A stretch of DNA of 64,000 nt from Candidatus Hebobacterum abditum. Its GTDB lineage: Bacteria > Armatimonadota > Hebobacteria > Hebobacterales > Hebobacteraceae. Below, one piece after another: positions 42,701 through 50,107 of the stretch. The stretch is from contig JALGXW010000007.1 in the NCBI GenBank assembly GCA_029821875.1, positions 1 through 64,000 on the forward strand, read 5' to 3'. Every line of letters begins with the position of its first letter. Positions within the stretch are counted from its first letter, which is position 1. Both the position numbers and the translations under genes were made by a program. Below the pieces are notes generated by a model that saw only the letters and a program-made list of their open reading frames with translations, ran no database searches and was not told where the DNA came from.

Positions 42701-42801
42701 GCGTCTTCGCCGAGGCTGCCGAGAACGGCGAAGTCGATCCGCTGACCGGCCCCGACGTGCGGCTGTGGGTCGGCCTGCTCCCGCTGCACGAAGGAGAATA
42801 G
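39712..42801 (+). CDS. Compact single-chain RNA polymerase: fused beta and beta-prime core
   Basis: The 1029 residues align by eye with RpoB, then RpoC. Beta part: 'HDGTFDCGSGRVVV' (68-80), 'NPIARETHLRRI' (150-161), 'FETPEGPNCG' (181-190), 'LMGANMIRQMVP' (236-247), 'NYEDAIVVSE' (284-293), 'GDKLANRHGCKGVVG' (309-323) with K311 and K319 matching E. coli K1065/K1073, and 'GQRTGSMEYEAL' (448-459). Beta-prime part: clamp-helix-like 567-612, 'FTGRSVLAPGYGLRLGQVGLP' in outline (637-657), 'NRAPTLEP' (701-708), catalytic 'NADFDGDQ' (735-742; D737, D739, D741), F-loop 'SGARGS' (911-916), bridge helix (about 940-990). The beta flap (about 200 residues in E. coli), the trigger loop and the beta-prime zinc ribbon are missing. 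GTG 39712 has GGAGG 7 nt upstream and overlaps the sigma stop. All key catalytic residues are kept, so activity is plausible. A housekeeping polymerase is excluded by size. Confidence 0.93.
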   Translation: MSAKTENIHVRSFREFVQRRLPEALGQVVVLTDYTAEWAGDGTGCVSFSVGENGPRIAFDQLPFPRHDGTFDCGSGRVVVMTASSSNLEEAEIKAVGEQLMDVIAPRLAAPPEGVEPEEAMLRAWFPLDKWLWEFILEGNASAQWLDDINPIARETHLRRIWVMDPDLSFHASQIGRACSFETPEGPNCGRVLTLARGASVRDGRIVPAAGRDEDTLGLSASLVPLLCHNDPNRQLMGANMIRQMVPPDEPEAPLVQSGLEPEDGSAWLGRNLLTAFCYWKGMNYEDAIVVSESAARKLASRPWGLEVGDKLANRHGCKGVVGAVLRDDDMPHLPDGRPVELVFDAMGLHSRLNFGQVLEATLGLIAEKRGQPEIAPPFRRTTPGELHAMLRGAGLPESGQFTLRDGKDGSELEELTTAGVVYWGRLVHLARAKIHAVGAGEASEFHGQRTGSMEYEALKAARAQKNILDAYGTRAVSPEQSQDLAAGVASGFLAEAAEAPSPLFRRAQRALRAAMIELAYEDGEVRVGWATPTPSDVELAEPVEHTWQPERMLTHVGPKPLGDDGAYDRVLAANDRLRQATRAGSGEASEPARQSLRQALEALFERLETRRSSGSPLPPPGGFDTCAVEFSTRSLFTGRSVLAPGYGLRLGQVGLPEDIAWPLFGALVASQVGAEHTAERGYRVKRAIERAMQASMIVINRAPTLEPTSVTAFEPVMAPGNAILLHPLCCRLFNADFDGDQAAVWLPVSRSAQAEARERLSLTGHLQRDPTVVVGHLAPGHSLLAGLACALESAEGRAAFEAAWPTDCEGPVEPLTRPKLVAALLGVMEALGPERLLDLVERLYRIGDAWATKSGASLSPFVGEALTLPRPPTSEAGPAWHAYASMVEEVISSRGESDPTLRAPLRAVRSGARGSVHHLRALVGPLALADPYETNTPATHGYRDGLTAAELWPVVSRSRRSLQAIWQAQERRAAGPPSAESGSVLRRAMVASRPGRVFAEAAENGEVDPLTGPDVRLWVGLLPLHEGE

Positions 42802-42871
42802 CGAACTCGCCAATGGTCGCCGACGATAGGTACGCGAAGGAGGCCTTCGGCCGCCGCAGAAGTCGCTGGCC

Positions 42872-43642
42872 ATGAACGCGCCCTCTCAGCGCGGGTGGTT
42901 TGCGGATCTCCTCGACAACCCCATCCTCAGGCGGGAGGCGGTGCCTCGCATCATCCGCCGAGCCAGCCCCAACATTCGTGCCATGCTGGCGGTTCTCGCC
43001 TTGGGCGGCTCCTTCGTCCTCGGCGCGTATCTCACCGCCATATCCGACGCAGGGGTCTTGGCGGCGATAGCCATCGCCGCCGTGTCTGCATGGAGCGGCC
43101 TTTCGCTGTTGGTAGCGGCCTTCAGTTCCTCTCGTTCAATCGCTCAAGAGCGCATGTCCGGCACGTGGGACGCGCTCATCATGTCGCGCCTGGGCGGCAG
43201 GGGAATCGTTCTCGGGAAGCTGCTCGGCACGCTCCTTCCGCTGTGGACCGTGGGCGTCATCCTCTTACCGATGGTTCTGCTCCTCCTCGCTGCGAGCTGG
43301 GCGAACTGGCCCTGGGCTGCGCGGGAGATCCTCTATGCCATACTCGCGGCCTATGGATTGGCGATAGGAGGCGGCACTGCCGCTGCCTCTCTGGGCCTCT
43401 ACTGCTCGATGAGGTGCCGTACCGTCGCCTCCGCGCAGTTTCTGATGATCGTGCTCGGCGTCATCATCACGATGGTCGCGCAGTTCGGCTCCATCATGGC
43501 CACGTTTCCCGTGCTCATACTGGACAGCCCAATTCCCTATGTGGTCATCCACGGCACACTGCTGCTGCTTCCGGGGTTCCTGATGCTGGTGGACCTGCTG
43601 ACGCGCTTCAACACACTCGAACGGTACCACCGCAGGAGTTGA
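42872..43642 (+). CDS. ABC-2-type transporter permease
   Basis: The 256-residue protein has six hydrophobic segments, roughly 37-56, 62-85, 118-145, 152-178, 185-208 and 215-240. It contains the ABC-2 permease signature region 'SIAQERMSGTWDALIMSRLGGRGIVLGKLLG' in outline. No ATP-binding subunit is next to it. It lies 70 nt after the compact RNA polymerase gene on the same strand and may be its co-transcribed partner or target. A 20-codon frame (42813-42875) overlaps its ATG. No good ribosome site is adjacent, so the exact start is uncertain. Confidence 0.82.
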   Translation: MNAPSQRGWFADLLDNPILRREAVPRIIRRASPNIRAMLAVLALGGSFVLGAYLTAISDAGVLAAIAIAAVSAWSGLSLLVAAFSSSRSIAQERMSGTWDALIMSRLGGRGIVLGKLLGTLLPLWTVGVILLPMVLLLLAASWANWPWAAREILYAILAAYGLAIGGGTAAASLGLYCSMRCRTVASAQFLMIVLGVIITMVAQFGSIMATFPVLILDSPIPYVVIHGTLLLLPGFLMLVDLLTRFNTLERYHRRS

Positions 43643-43697
43643 GGCGGGAACGCGGCGAACTCGGGGGGCCGGTTGCCCCGCCACCAGGGGCGACCTC

Positions 43698-45350
43698 TCA
43701 GCGCCCCTGTACCTGCGCCCTCGCCTCCATCACCGACAGAGGAGGCCAGGGGGTCTCGTAGAGGATCATCGTCGTCTTGCCACCCGTGAAGGGATCCTGG
43801 ACCACGGCCGTGACCACCGGTGTGAGCAGATCGGCCCGCTGCGAGAGGTCGGGGAAGTCGGAGGGCCGGATGGCAAGGTGGGAGGGCCGCGCCGCGTCGA
43901 GATAGGCGAGCAGGTTCGTGTCGGGCGCGCCGGGGCGCGTCAGGTACTCCAGCCCCTCCCCAGAGATCGTGCCGCCGAGGTCGACCATCCGCCTTCGCGA
44001 GAAGAAGCCTATCGCGCCCACCTCCCGGCTGGCGATGGAGGCGTCGGCGGCGACGTGATCGGCCGCCCAGCGCCCGATGCATCCCTGCAGATCGCTCACC
44101 TTCCTGACTCTGAACCCGTGCTCGTTCCAGGCATATCGATGCCCTATGATGAGGATCAAGAACACGAGCGCGAGCCCCAACCCGATGGCCGCCGAGAGGA
44201 CGAGGCGAAGGCCTCTCGCTGGCCGCCTCGTCAGAAGCCTACCGAGGCCCCGGTGGCCCGGGAAGAGGCCGCACGCGGCGAGGACCGCGACGATCGGCGT
44301 GAGATAGGCGGCGGTGTAGATGCCATTGCTCGGCCCTGCCTGCAGCCACATCACCCAGGGCAGGACGACCACGGCCAGCGGGATGAGCAGTATGAGGAAG
44401 CTAGGATACCTGGACCCCTGCCGCATCGAGGAGATGAGAGCAATGGGCGCGCCGGCCAGGGCCGCGAGAAACAGGAGTGGGTTGTCGAGCCAGAGCCCGT
44501 CGAGCGTCGCGCCCGCCCAGGTCCAGAGGCCTGTCAGGCGCAGCGACATCTCAGGCTGCTGCCAGAGGGGACCGCCGGACTGCGCGTTGTAGACGACGAA
44601 GGGGGCGACCAACGCGACTGCGCCGCCGAGCTCCGGAACGCTCCTCAGCACCCCGCCGCGCAGGCGTTCTCCGGGCTTCTCACGGACGAGCGACGTGAGC
44701 CCTCGGTCGATCACCAGCAGCGGAAGCAGCAACCCGAGCTCCGGCCGGCTCAACGCGGCCAGGCCAACGGCCACCGCGCCCAGCGCCCGCTCGTAAACCG
44801 ACCCGTTCCAGCCAAGAGCATGCCAGTGAAGGGCCGCCATCACCATAAGCGCCGCCCACGCGGCCTCCGTCCCGCTCAGCCCCTCTGCCGTCAGGCGCGG
44901 GCTCGCGGCGACGAGAAGCCCGGCAACAAACGCGAACCGCCAGTCTCCCAGCAACGCGAGAGTCACGTGCCATGCGAGGTAGGCCATGAGGATGACCGAG
45001 AGGACTCCCAGAAGCTTCGCAGTCGTGAGGAACTTCCCGGTGAAGAAACCAATGAACGCCAGCGCGGCGATCCAAGACGAGCCCGCCGCGCCCGCGGCCG
45101 GAACTCCTGGGTTGAAGCACAGTCCCTCGCGAGAGGCGAGGTTCCGCGCAAACACCGCCCTGGCCCAGGCGGCGTCGGACGGGAAACCAAAGCCGCCGAC
45201 GAGATGCCACCACTCCGAGATCGCGTAGACCATCGCCAGAAGCACGACCAGGGTGGCGAAGAGGACGAAGCTGGCGAGTGTCGCGCCCGGCGGCGCAGGG
45301 ACCGTCGGCGACTTAGGCTGGCGTCCGGTGCTGGCGGCGTCTATGCTCAT
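43698..45350 (-). CDS. Polytopic membrane protein, glycosyltransferase GT-C-like
   Basis: The product is about 550 residues with some ten or more hydrophobic segments and a soluble C-terminal domain of about 130 residues ('RWAADHVAADASIASREVGAIGFF'). The first loop after TM1 has 'FGFPSDAAWARAVFARNLA', and the layout is like ArnT/PMT-type (GT-C) glycosyltransferases acting on lipid-linked sugars. I do not see a certain family motif beyond acidic residues in that loop. ATG 45350 is chosen; the open frame upstream adds 17 residues. It lies below the second sulfatase-fold gene, separated by a hairpin-rich 90 nt. Confidence 0.72.
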   Translation of the reverse strand: MSIDAASTGRQPKSPTVPAPPGATLASFVLFATLVVLLAMVYAISEWWHLVGGFGFPSDAAWARAVFARNLASREGLCFNPGVPAAGAAGSSWIAALAFIGFFTGKFLTTAKLLGVLSVILMAYLAWHVTLALLGDWRFAFVAGLLVAASPRLTAEGLSGTEAAWAALMVMAALHWHALGWNGSVYERALGAVAVGLAALSRPELGLLLPLLVIDRGLTSLVREKPGERLRGGVLRSVPELGGAVALVAPFVVYNAQSGGPLWQQPEMSLRLTGLWTWAGATLDGLWLDNPLLFLAALAGAPIALISSMRQGSRYPSFLILLIPLAVVVLPWVMWLQAGPSNGIYTAAYLTPIVAVLAACGLFPGHRGLGRLLTRRPARGLRLVLSAAIGLGLALVFLILIIGHRYAWNEHGFRVRKVSDLQGCIGRWAADHVAADASIASREVGAIGFFSRRRMVDLGGTISGEGLEYLTRPGAPDTNLLAYLDAARPSHLAIRPSDFPDLSQRADLLTPVVTAVVQDPFTGGKTTMILYETPWPPLSVMEARAQVQGR

Positions 45351-45382
45351 CTGTGAGTAGCGATTGTACCCGCCACCGGCCA

Positions 45383-45429
45383 GGCGGTCAACCGGCGGCA
45401 AGGCGGAGAGTTGACCGCCGCTTGCCGCC
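45383..45429 (-). terminator. Overlapping hairpins between sulfatase-fold and GT-C-like genes
   Basis: GGCGGTCAA (45383-45391) and TTGACCGCC (45411-45419) are perfectly complementary. GGCGGCAAGGCGG (45394-45406) pairs with 45415-45429 with a 2-nt bulge. The second arms overlap, so only one hairpin can form at a time. They sit just after the sulfatase-fold stop (45441). They could be a terminator or a switch for the following gene. There is no clear T run. Confidence 0.4.
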
Positions 45430-45440
45430 TATCACCACGC

Positions 45441-46811
45441 TTAGCCCACCGAGGCCGATCCCATCTCATATCTTCCCTGGAGTCCCTTGATCTCGCGAAC
45501 AGGAGCGCGGAAGAAGTATGGCCCGAAGTGCGACGCCAGGCGCCGCGCCTCGTCGGGATGCTCGTCGATGACGTTGCGACGCTCCCGTGGGTCGTCCTCG
45601 AGGTTGAAGAGCTCGTCGGGCTCGCCCTCTGGACGCCGCACATAGGACCACACGTCATCGCGCACGCATCTCTCCTGCCCCGGGTGGTACCCGGAGATCA
45701 CGGCCTGACGGTGGATGTCGGAGTCGCCCTCGAGCACGGCGCGGAAGGAGCGGCCGTGCATGCCGGCCGTGTCGCTCTTCATGTCGAGCAGATCGAGGAT
45801 GGTCGGCAGCATGTCGTGGAACTGCACGAGCGCCTTCGTCTCCCGGCCGCCGTTGCGGCCGCCCGGCAGCCTCACCAGGAAGGGGCACTTCAGCAGCTCA
45901 CTGTGCATGCGATCGGCGCCCTTGAGGAACTTGTCGTGGTCGCCCAGTGGGTGTCCGTGGTCGTTAGTGATGACGACAATCGAATCCTCGAGATACCCAA
46001 GCTCCGCCATCGCCTCGAAGAGCCGGCCGAAACAGTCGTCCACGAAGGCCACCTCCCCGGCGTAGAGGCCGCGGATGAGCCGCACCTCCTCCGGCGAGGC
46101 CCACTCCCCCATCGAGCCGCCCATCGGCATGATGATCCGCGGCCCGGAGTAGCTTGGGTCACCGTAGGTATCCCAGCGAGCCGGGGGGTCCCAGGGCTCG
46201 TGCGGGTCGAAGGAGTCGATCCACAGCATGACCCTCTCGTGGCCGCGGTTGGCGCGCAGCCACTCGATGCTCTGATCGACGACCTGCGCGGGGAACCAGT
46301 GCGACTCCTCCGTGAAGTCATCGGTGTTGGCGAGGAACTGCCCCACCCGCGCCCGCCATGTGGCGTCGAAGTTCCCGTTCACGTACCCATCGACGTTTCG
46401 CCGGCTGGGCGACGAGACATAGGGGTCGTACTCCTGCCCGCGCACCCAGCGGTAGGCGCGGAAGCCCCGATGGTAGTTCATCCCCGGCGCCCGGTAGTGA
46501 TAGGTGTCGGAGATCAGCCCTCCCACATAGCCGCGGCCGCCCAGGATCTGTGCGATGGTGATGTCGGTCTCGCGCAGCGGCTCCCAGCTTCGGAAGGGCA
46601 GCGTCCACTGGCCAGTCATCAGCGCGAGCCGCACCGGCATTGTCGGCAGCCCCTCGGGATAGGCGTTGTGAAAGACGATGCAGTCCTCGGCGAACTTGTC
46701 GAGCTTGGGCGTCTTGCAGGCGGGCACGTCCTCGAACGGCCCGTTGCCGCGGTTGTACAGGCTCACGTGGTCTTGTCTCAGGCTGTCGAGCACGATGACG
46801 ATGACGTTCAT
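45441..46811 (-). CDS. Sulfatase-fold hydrolase with Thr at the nucleophile position
   Basis: The 456-residue protein has no signal peptide. It shows the alkaline-phosphatase/sulfatase core: 'MNVIVIVLDSLRQDHVSLYN' with metal Asp9, 'EGLPTMPVRLALMTG', 'IDSFDPHEPWDPP', 'VVITNDHGHPLGDHDKFLKG' and 'LFNLEDDPRERRNV'. The formylglycine position of the CxPxR motif is T57 (T-M-P-V-R), while the Arg is kept. Formylglycine cannot be made from Thr, so this is unlikely to be a classical sulfatase; a phosphate or phosphonate ester substrate is plausible. ATG 46811 has AGAGG 4 nt upstream. Confidence 0.87.
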   Translation of the reverse strand: MNVIVIVLDSLRQDHVSLYNRGNGPFEDVPACKTPKLDKFAEDCIVFHNAYPEGLPTMPVRLALMTGQWTLPFRSWEPLRETDITIAQILGGRGYVGGLISDTYHYRAPGMNYHRGFRAYRWVRGQEYDPYVSSPSRRNVDGYVNGNFDATWRARVGQFLANTDDFTEESHWFPAQVVDQSIEWLRANRGHERVMLWIDSFDPHEPWDPPARWDTYGDPSYSGPRIIMPMGGSMGEWASPEEVRLIRGLYAGEVAFVDDCFGRLFEAMAELGYLEDSIVVITNDHGHPLGDHDKFLKGADRMHSELLKCPFLVRLPGGRNGGRETKALVQFHDMLPTILDLLDMKSDTAGMHGRSFRAVLEGDSDIHRQAVISGYHPGQERCVRDDVWSYVRRPEGEPDELFNLEDDPRERRNVIDEHPDEARRLASHFGPYFFRAPVREIKGLQGRYEMGSASVG

Positions 46812-46995
46812 GTCACCTCTCCGGTCGATATCGTCTCCTCGTTCTCGGCCGACGCCCCGCGCACCTACCGCCGCCGCGGGACCAGAGAGGAGAAGCTGGC
46901 GGTGGCAAGCGGGACCGACCATGAGAAGCGGCCGGCTCTCCGATGCGGCTGTGAGCTGCACGGGGGAGGCGGGCGGCTGGATGTGCGGCCGGCCC

Positions 46996-47544
46996 CTAGA
47001 GTATCCGGGCGAGGCGGAGGAGGGAGTCAGGATCGAGCTCGTTGACGTCCTCAATGTCGTAGCGGTTCCCCTCGGCATCGGTTACCAGAACGCGAGACCG
47101 GCCGAGGTAGATGACGTTGTCGCGAACGTCGCGAAGCGTGACCTGTCGCAGGCCGCGGTCGGTGTCGAACTCACACACCTGGACGCCAGAGTAATCCCGG
47201 ACCGAGAGGATGGCGAAGACCTTCGCATACAGGTAGCGGCGTTCCAGCTCGGCCTCGACGATGGCATGTGAGTGGGGGTCAAGCCGGTGCCAGTTGCGGA
47301 GCAGGCCGAACTCCTTGCCCATGGCGACGCTGCGCTCCTTGGGCTCCACTCCGCGGACGGAGAGGTAGCGTTCCAGGTCGCTGAGGGGATGGGAGCGCAT
47401 GAACATGGGGGTGAGCACAGTCAGCTCGTCGGCGATGGTGCAGTAGACGCGCCCGTCCTCGCCGCGCCACACACGCACCTCCTCGGGATCGAGGTAGCGC
47501 AGCTCGAGGGACGACGCCTCCTGCACTCCTTGTCGCTTATCCAT
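46996..47544 (-). CDS. DUF1854 protein paired with an ABC exporter
   Basis: The 182-residue protein matches the DUF1854 pattern: 'LRYLDPEEVRVWRGEDG', 'PMFMRSHPLSDLERYLSVRG', an 'EAELERRYLYAKVFAILSVRDYSGVQVCEFDTDRG' core (in outline) and 'RVLVTDAEGNRYDIEDVNELD'. Members are found next to ABC transporters of the type below, some named as associated with cyanophycin metabolism. No cyanophycin gene is in this window. Its ATG lies inside the end of the ABC gene (8-nt overlap), so translation is coupled. Confidence 0.85.
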   Translation of the reverse strand: MDKRQGVQEASSLELRYLDPEEVRVWRGEDGRVYCTIADELTVLTPMFMRSHPLSDLERYLSVRGVEPKERSVAMGKEFGLLRNWHRLDPHSHAIVEAELERRYLYAKVFAILSVRDYSGVQVCEFDTDRGLRQVTLRDVRDNVIYLGRSRVLVTDAEGNRYDIEDVNELDPDSLLRLARIL

Positions 47545-49744
47545 CAATGGCCCCCACCATAGAGGTGCGGCGGTGGATGTCGAGCAGCTTTGCGTAGACG
47601 CCCTTCTTTGCCCTGAGTTCGTCGTGGGTGCCGGACTCGACGATGCGACCTTCGTCGAGCACGAGGAGCTTGTGGGCGTTGCGGAGCGTCGAGAGCCGGT
47701 GGGCGATGGCGAAGGTCGTGCGGCCCTCGATGAGGCGGCCGATGGCCTCCTGAATCTGCTGCTCGGTCTCCAGGTCAACGCTGGCGGTGGCCTCGTCGAG
47801 GATGAGGAGCGCCGGGTCATGGAGGATCGCGCGGGCGATGCAGACACGCTGCTTCTCCCCGCCGGAGAGGCGGTTGCCGCGCTCGCCGACCTGCTCGTCG
47901 TAGCCGTCGGGCTTGCTGATGATGAAGTCGTGGGCGTTGGCGATCTTCGCGGCGGCCATGATATCCTCGGGTGTGGCCTCCGGCTTGGCGTAGGCGATGT
48001 TCTCGGCGACAGTGCCGGAGAAGAGGAACGGCTCCTGGAGCACGACGCCGAGCTTCCCGCGATAGGACCAGAGGGACACGTCCCGCAGGGGGACGCCGTC
48101 GACGAAGATCTCTCCCTCATCGGCGTCGTAGAACCGGCACAGCAGGTTGATGATGGTGCTCTTGCCGACACCGCTCTTCCCGACCAGGCCCAGCATCTGG
48201 CCGGGCTTGACCTTGAACGAGATGTCCTTGAGGACTTGCTGGTGCTTCTCGTAGCCGAACCCGACGTTGCGGTACTCTACCTCGCCGTCGATCTCCTCCA
48301 GCTCGACCTCGCCTCGGGACTGCTCGCTCTCCGACTCGGCGTCCAGCACCTCGAACACGCGCTCGGCGGCGGTGAGGGCGCGGGTGATCCACTGGGTCGA
48401 GTGACCGAGGAACTCGAGCGGATGCTGGACCATCGCCAGATAGGCAAGGAAGGCGACGATCATGCCCAGGGTGATGCCCCCGTACATATGGAGCATGCTC
48501 CCGAAGTACCAGACGAGGAGCGATCCGCTCCCGATGATGAGCCACATCAGGGGGAAGAACGTGCCGGCAGTCGCGTCTGCGTAGACACCGGCGGCGCGCA
48601 GGTCGTCGTTGCGGAACTGGTAGCGCCCGATCTCGGACTGCTGCTGGGAGAAGGCCTTCGTGACCTTCACGCGACCGAGGGCATCGGAGACGAGCCCGTG
48701 GAATCGCCGCATCCGATACCACCAGTTATGGAACGCGCGCCGGAGCAGCCGCCAGAGCTTGCGCACGAGGATGAAGAGGATGGGCAGCGGGACCATCGCA
48801 ATAAGCGCGAGCTTCCAGTTCATGGCGAGGAGGACCACGCTCACGGCGACGATAGTGACAACGTTCACCACCAAGAACGGGAGCGCGAAGGCGAGCAGGT
48901 CCTGAATCCCGTTGGCGTCCTGGGTCAGCCGCGAGATGATGGTGCCTGTCGGATGGTGGTCGTAGTACCGCATGGACAGCCACTGGAGGCGCTCGTAAAG
49001 CTGGGCGCGGATGTCGAAGCTGATGCGCGCGCCGAGCCAGGCTGCGATCCGGTTGCGCCAGATCTCCATGCCGGTGTGGGCGAGGCCCGCAGAGGCCAGG
49101 CCGAGCACGAGCCAGATGACCAGGTGGTAGTTGGTCCCGAGGGTGAGCACACGGTCCACAAGGAGCATCGTCAGGAACGGAGGGACCATCCCAGCGACTA
49201 TGGAGCCGACCATGAGCGAGCCGATGAGCACCATGCGGCCGGTGTAGGGCTTGGTGAGTCCCAGCAGGCGCCTCAGCGTCGCTCCCTTACGCAGGCACCG
49301 AGGACAGACGCGAGTATACTCGCCGAGGAAGAGACCGCAGGTCGCGCATCGCGTCGCGCGCTCGTCCACCTCGGGAAGCGGCTTGCCTTCGATGAGAGCG
49401 TCGAGTTGGATGCGCACGCGGCCGAAGGCGTCGGACATGGCGTGGCTGAAGGAGATCAGGTCCTCCCGCCTCCCGTCCACGACCGCCCGGAGGGCGGCCC
49501 CGCCCACCAGTGTCTCGATCTCGACCTTGCTGACATCGGCGAAGGGCAGATCCTTCAGCAGTGCCGGCCTCTCCCCATCGGAAGAGAAGACGAGGAGGCG
49601 ATCATCGGCGAGCGCGAGGAACTGCTCTCCGAAGTTGCCGTCCGGAGCCAGATCGCTGAAGGCGACCAGACGTATGTCGGCGGCGGGTCGAACGCCCTCC
49701 ACCGCCTGTCGCACGTCTTCAGGTATGTGATTGGACTCGGCCAT
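47537..49744 (-). CDS. ABC transporter, fused permease and ATPase, with N-terminal PH-like and zinc-ribbon domains
   Basis: The 735-residue half-transporter has an N-terminal domain (about 20-115) that looks PH-like, then a C4 zinc ribbon (C133, C136, C147, C150). A six-helix exporter membrane domain follows (about 165-450), then the ATPase: Walker A 'GKSGVGKS' ending near 529, 'LSGGEKQRVCIARAI', and 'LLILDEATASVD'. The N-terminal extension and the DUF1854 partner define an exporter subgroup found in some cyanophycin loci; the substrate here is unknown. ATG 49744 has AAGG 9 nt upstream. A good promoter lies about 355 nt upstream, giving a long leader. Confidence 0.92.
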   Translation of the reverse strand: MAESNHIPEDVRQAVEGVRPAADIRLVAFSDLAPDGNFGEQFLALADDRLLVFSSDGERPALLKDLPFADVSKVEIETLVGGAALRAVVDGRREDLISFSHAMSDAFGRVRIQLDALIEGKPLPEVDERATRCATCGLFLGEYTRVCPRCLRKGATLRRLLGLTKPYTGRMVLIGSLMVGSIVAGMVPPFLTMLLVDRVLTLGTNYHLVIWLVLGLASAGLAHTGMEIWRNRIAAWLGARISFDIRAQLYERLQWLSMRYYDHHPTGTIISRLTQDANGIQDLLAFALPFLVVNVVTIVAVSVVLLAMNWKLALIAMVPLPILFILVRKLWRLLRRAFHNWWYRMRRFHGLVSDALGRVKVTKAFSQQQSEIGRYQFRNDDLRAAGVYADATAGTFFPLMWLIIGSGSLLVWYFGSMLHMYGGITLGMIVAFLAYLAMVQHPLEFLGHSTQWITRALTAAERVFEVLDAESESEQSRGEVELEEIDGEVEYRNVGFGYEKHQQVLKDISFKVKPGQMLGLVGKSGVGKSTIINLLCRFYDADEGEIFVDGVPLRDVSLWSYRGKLGVVLQEPFLFSGTVAENIAYAKPEATPEDIMAAAKIANAHDFIISKPDGYDEQVGERGNRLSGGEKQRVCIARAILHDPALLILDEATASVDLETEQQIQEAIGRLIEGRTTFAIAHRLSTLRNAHKLLVLDEGRIVESGTHDELRAKKGVYAKLLDIHRRTSMVGAIDG

Positions 49745-49931
49745 AGGTCTGCACCTTGGTGAGCGTCAAACGGAACAAGCAGAGACTGAAAAGGAACGAG
49801 ATGAAGTACGTTCCGCGCGGCGGTCCACGCCCATCGCCCTCGCGCCCGTGCGCGCAGGCGGTCGCGTCGGGCAGCCGCCCCCGGCGCCTCTCAGCGCCCG
49901 GGCCGCCCGATGCCGCCGCTGTGTGGCTGTG

Positions 49932-49955
49932 TCAGTTAGTGAGCAGCTTCATCAT
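49932..49955 (-). CDS. Possible 7-residue leader peptide of the ABC transporter operon
   Basis: The frame encodes MMKLLTN. It follows GAGGGGGAG, with 4 nt from the G-rich core to the first ATG, stronger than many ribosome sites of real genes here. It lies between the predicted promoter and the ABC gene, followed by GC-rich hairpins. It may be a translated leader for attenuation or a chance site. No codon run hints at the signal. Confidence 0.3.
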   Translation of the reverse strand: MMKLLTN

Positions 49956-50107
49956 TGGTCTCCCCCTCGCTGGCTGGGGATCCAAAAGGAGAAACGCGCC
50001 AAACCTGCACCATCCGGTCCCCCAGATGGCTAGGAGCAGGCGCGTCGAGGGCTGAACTCGCGGATTCCTGCCAGAGCCTATGGTTTTGTCGCTGGTCAGC
50101 CGTGCAG

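Noticed and set aside
39712-42801. Explanation as the housekeeping rpoB-rpoC joined by an assembly or frameshift artefact
   Set aside because: One continuous frame of 1029 codons lacks the flap, trigger loop and zinc ribbon, and is less than half the combined length of normal subunits. An artefact would not delete internal domains so cleanly.
42813-42875. A 20-codon frame overlapping the ABC-2 permease start by ATGA
   Set aside because: The overlap geometry is suggestive, but no ribosome site is near and the basic 20-residue product matches nothing. It was left out as a gene.
47573-49762. A 729-codon open frame antisense to the ABC transporter
   Set aside because: The composition is low-complexity and acidic and mirrors the coding strand; the minus frame has complete ABC motifs.
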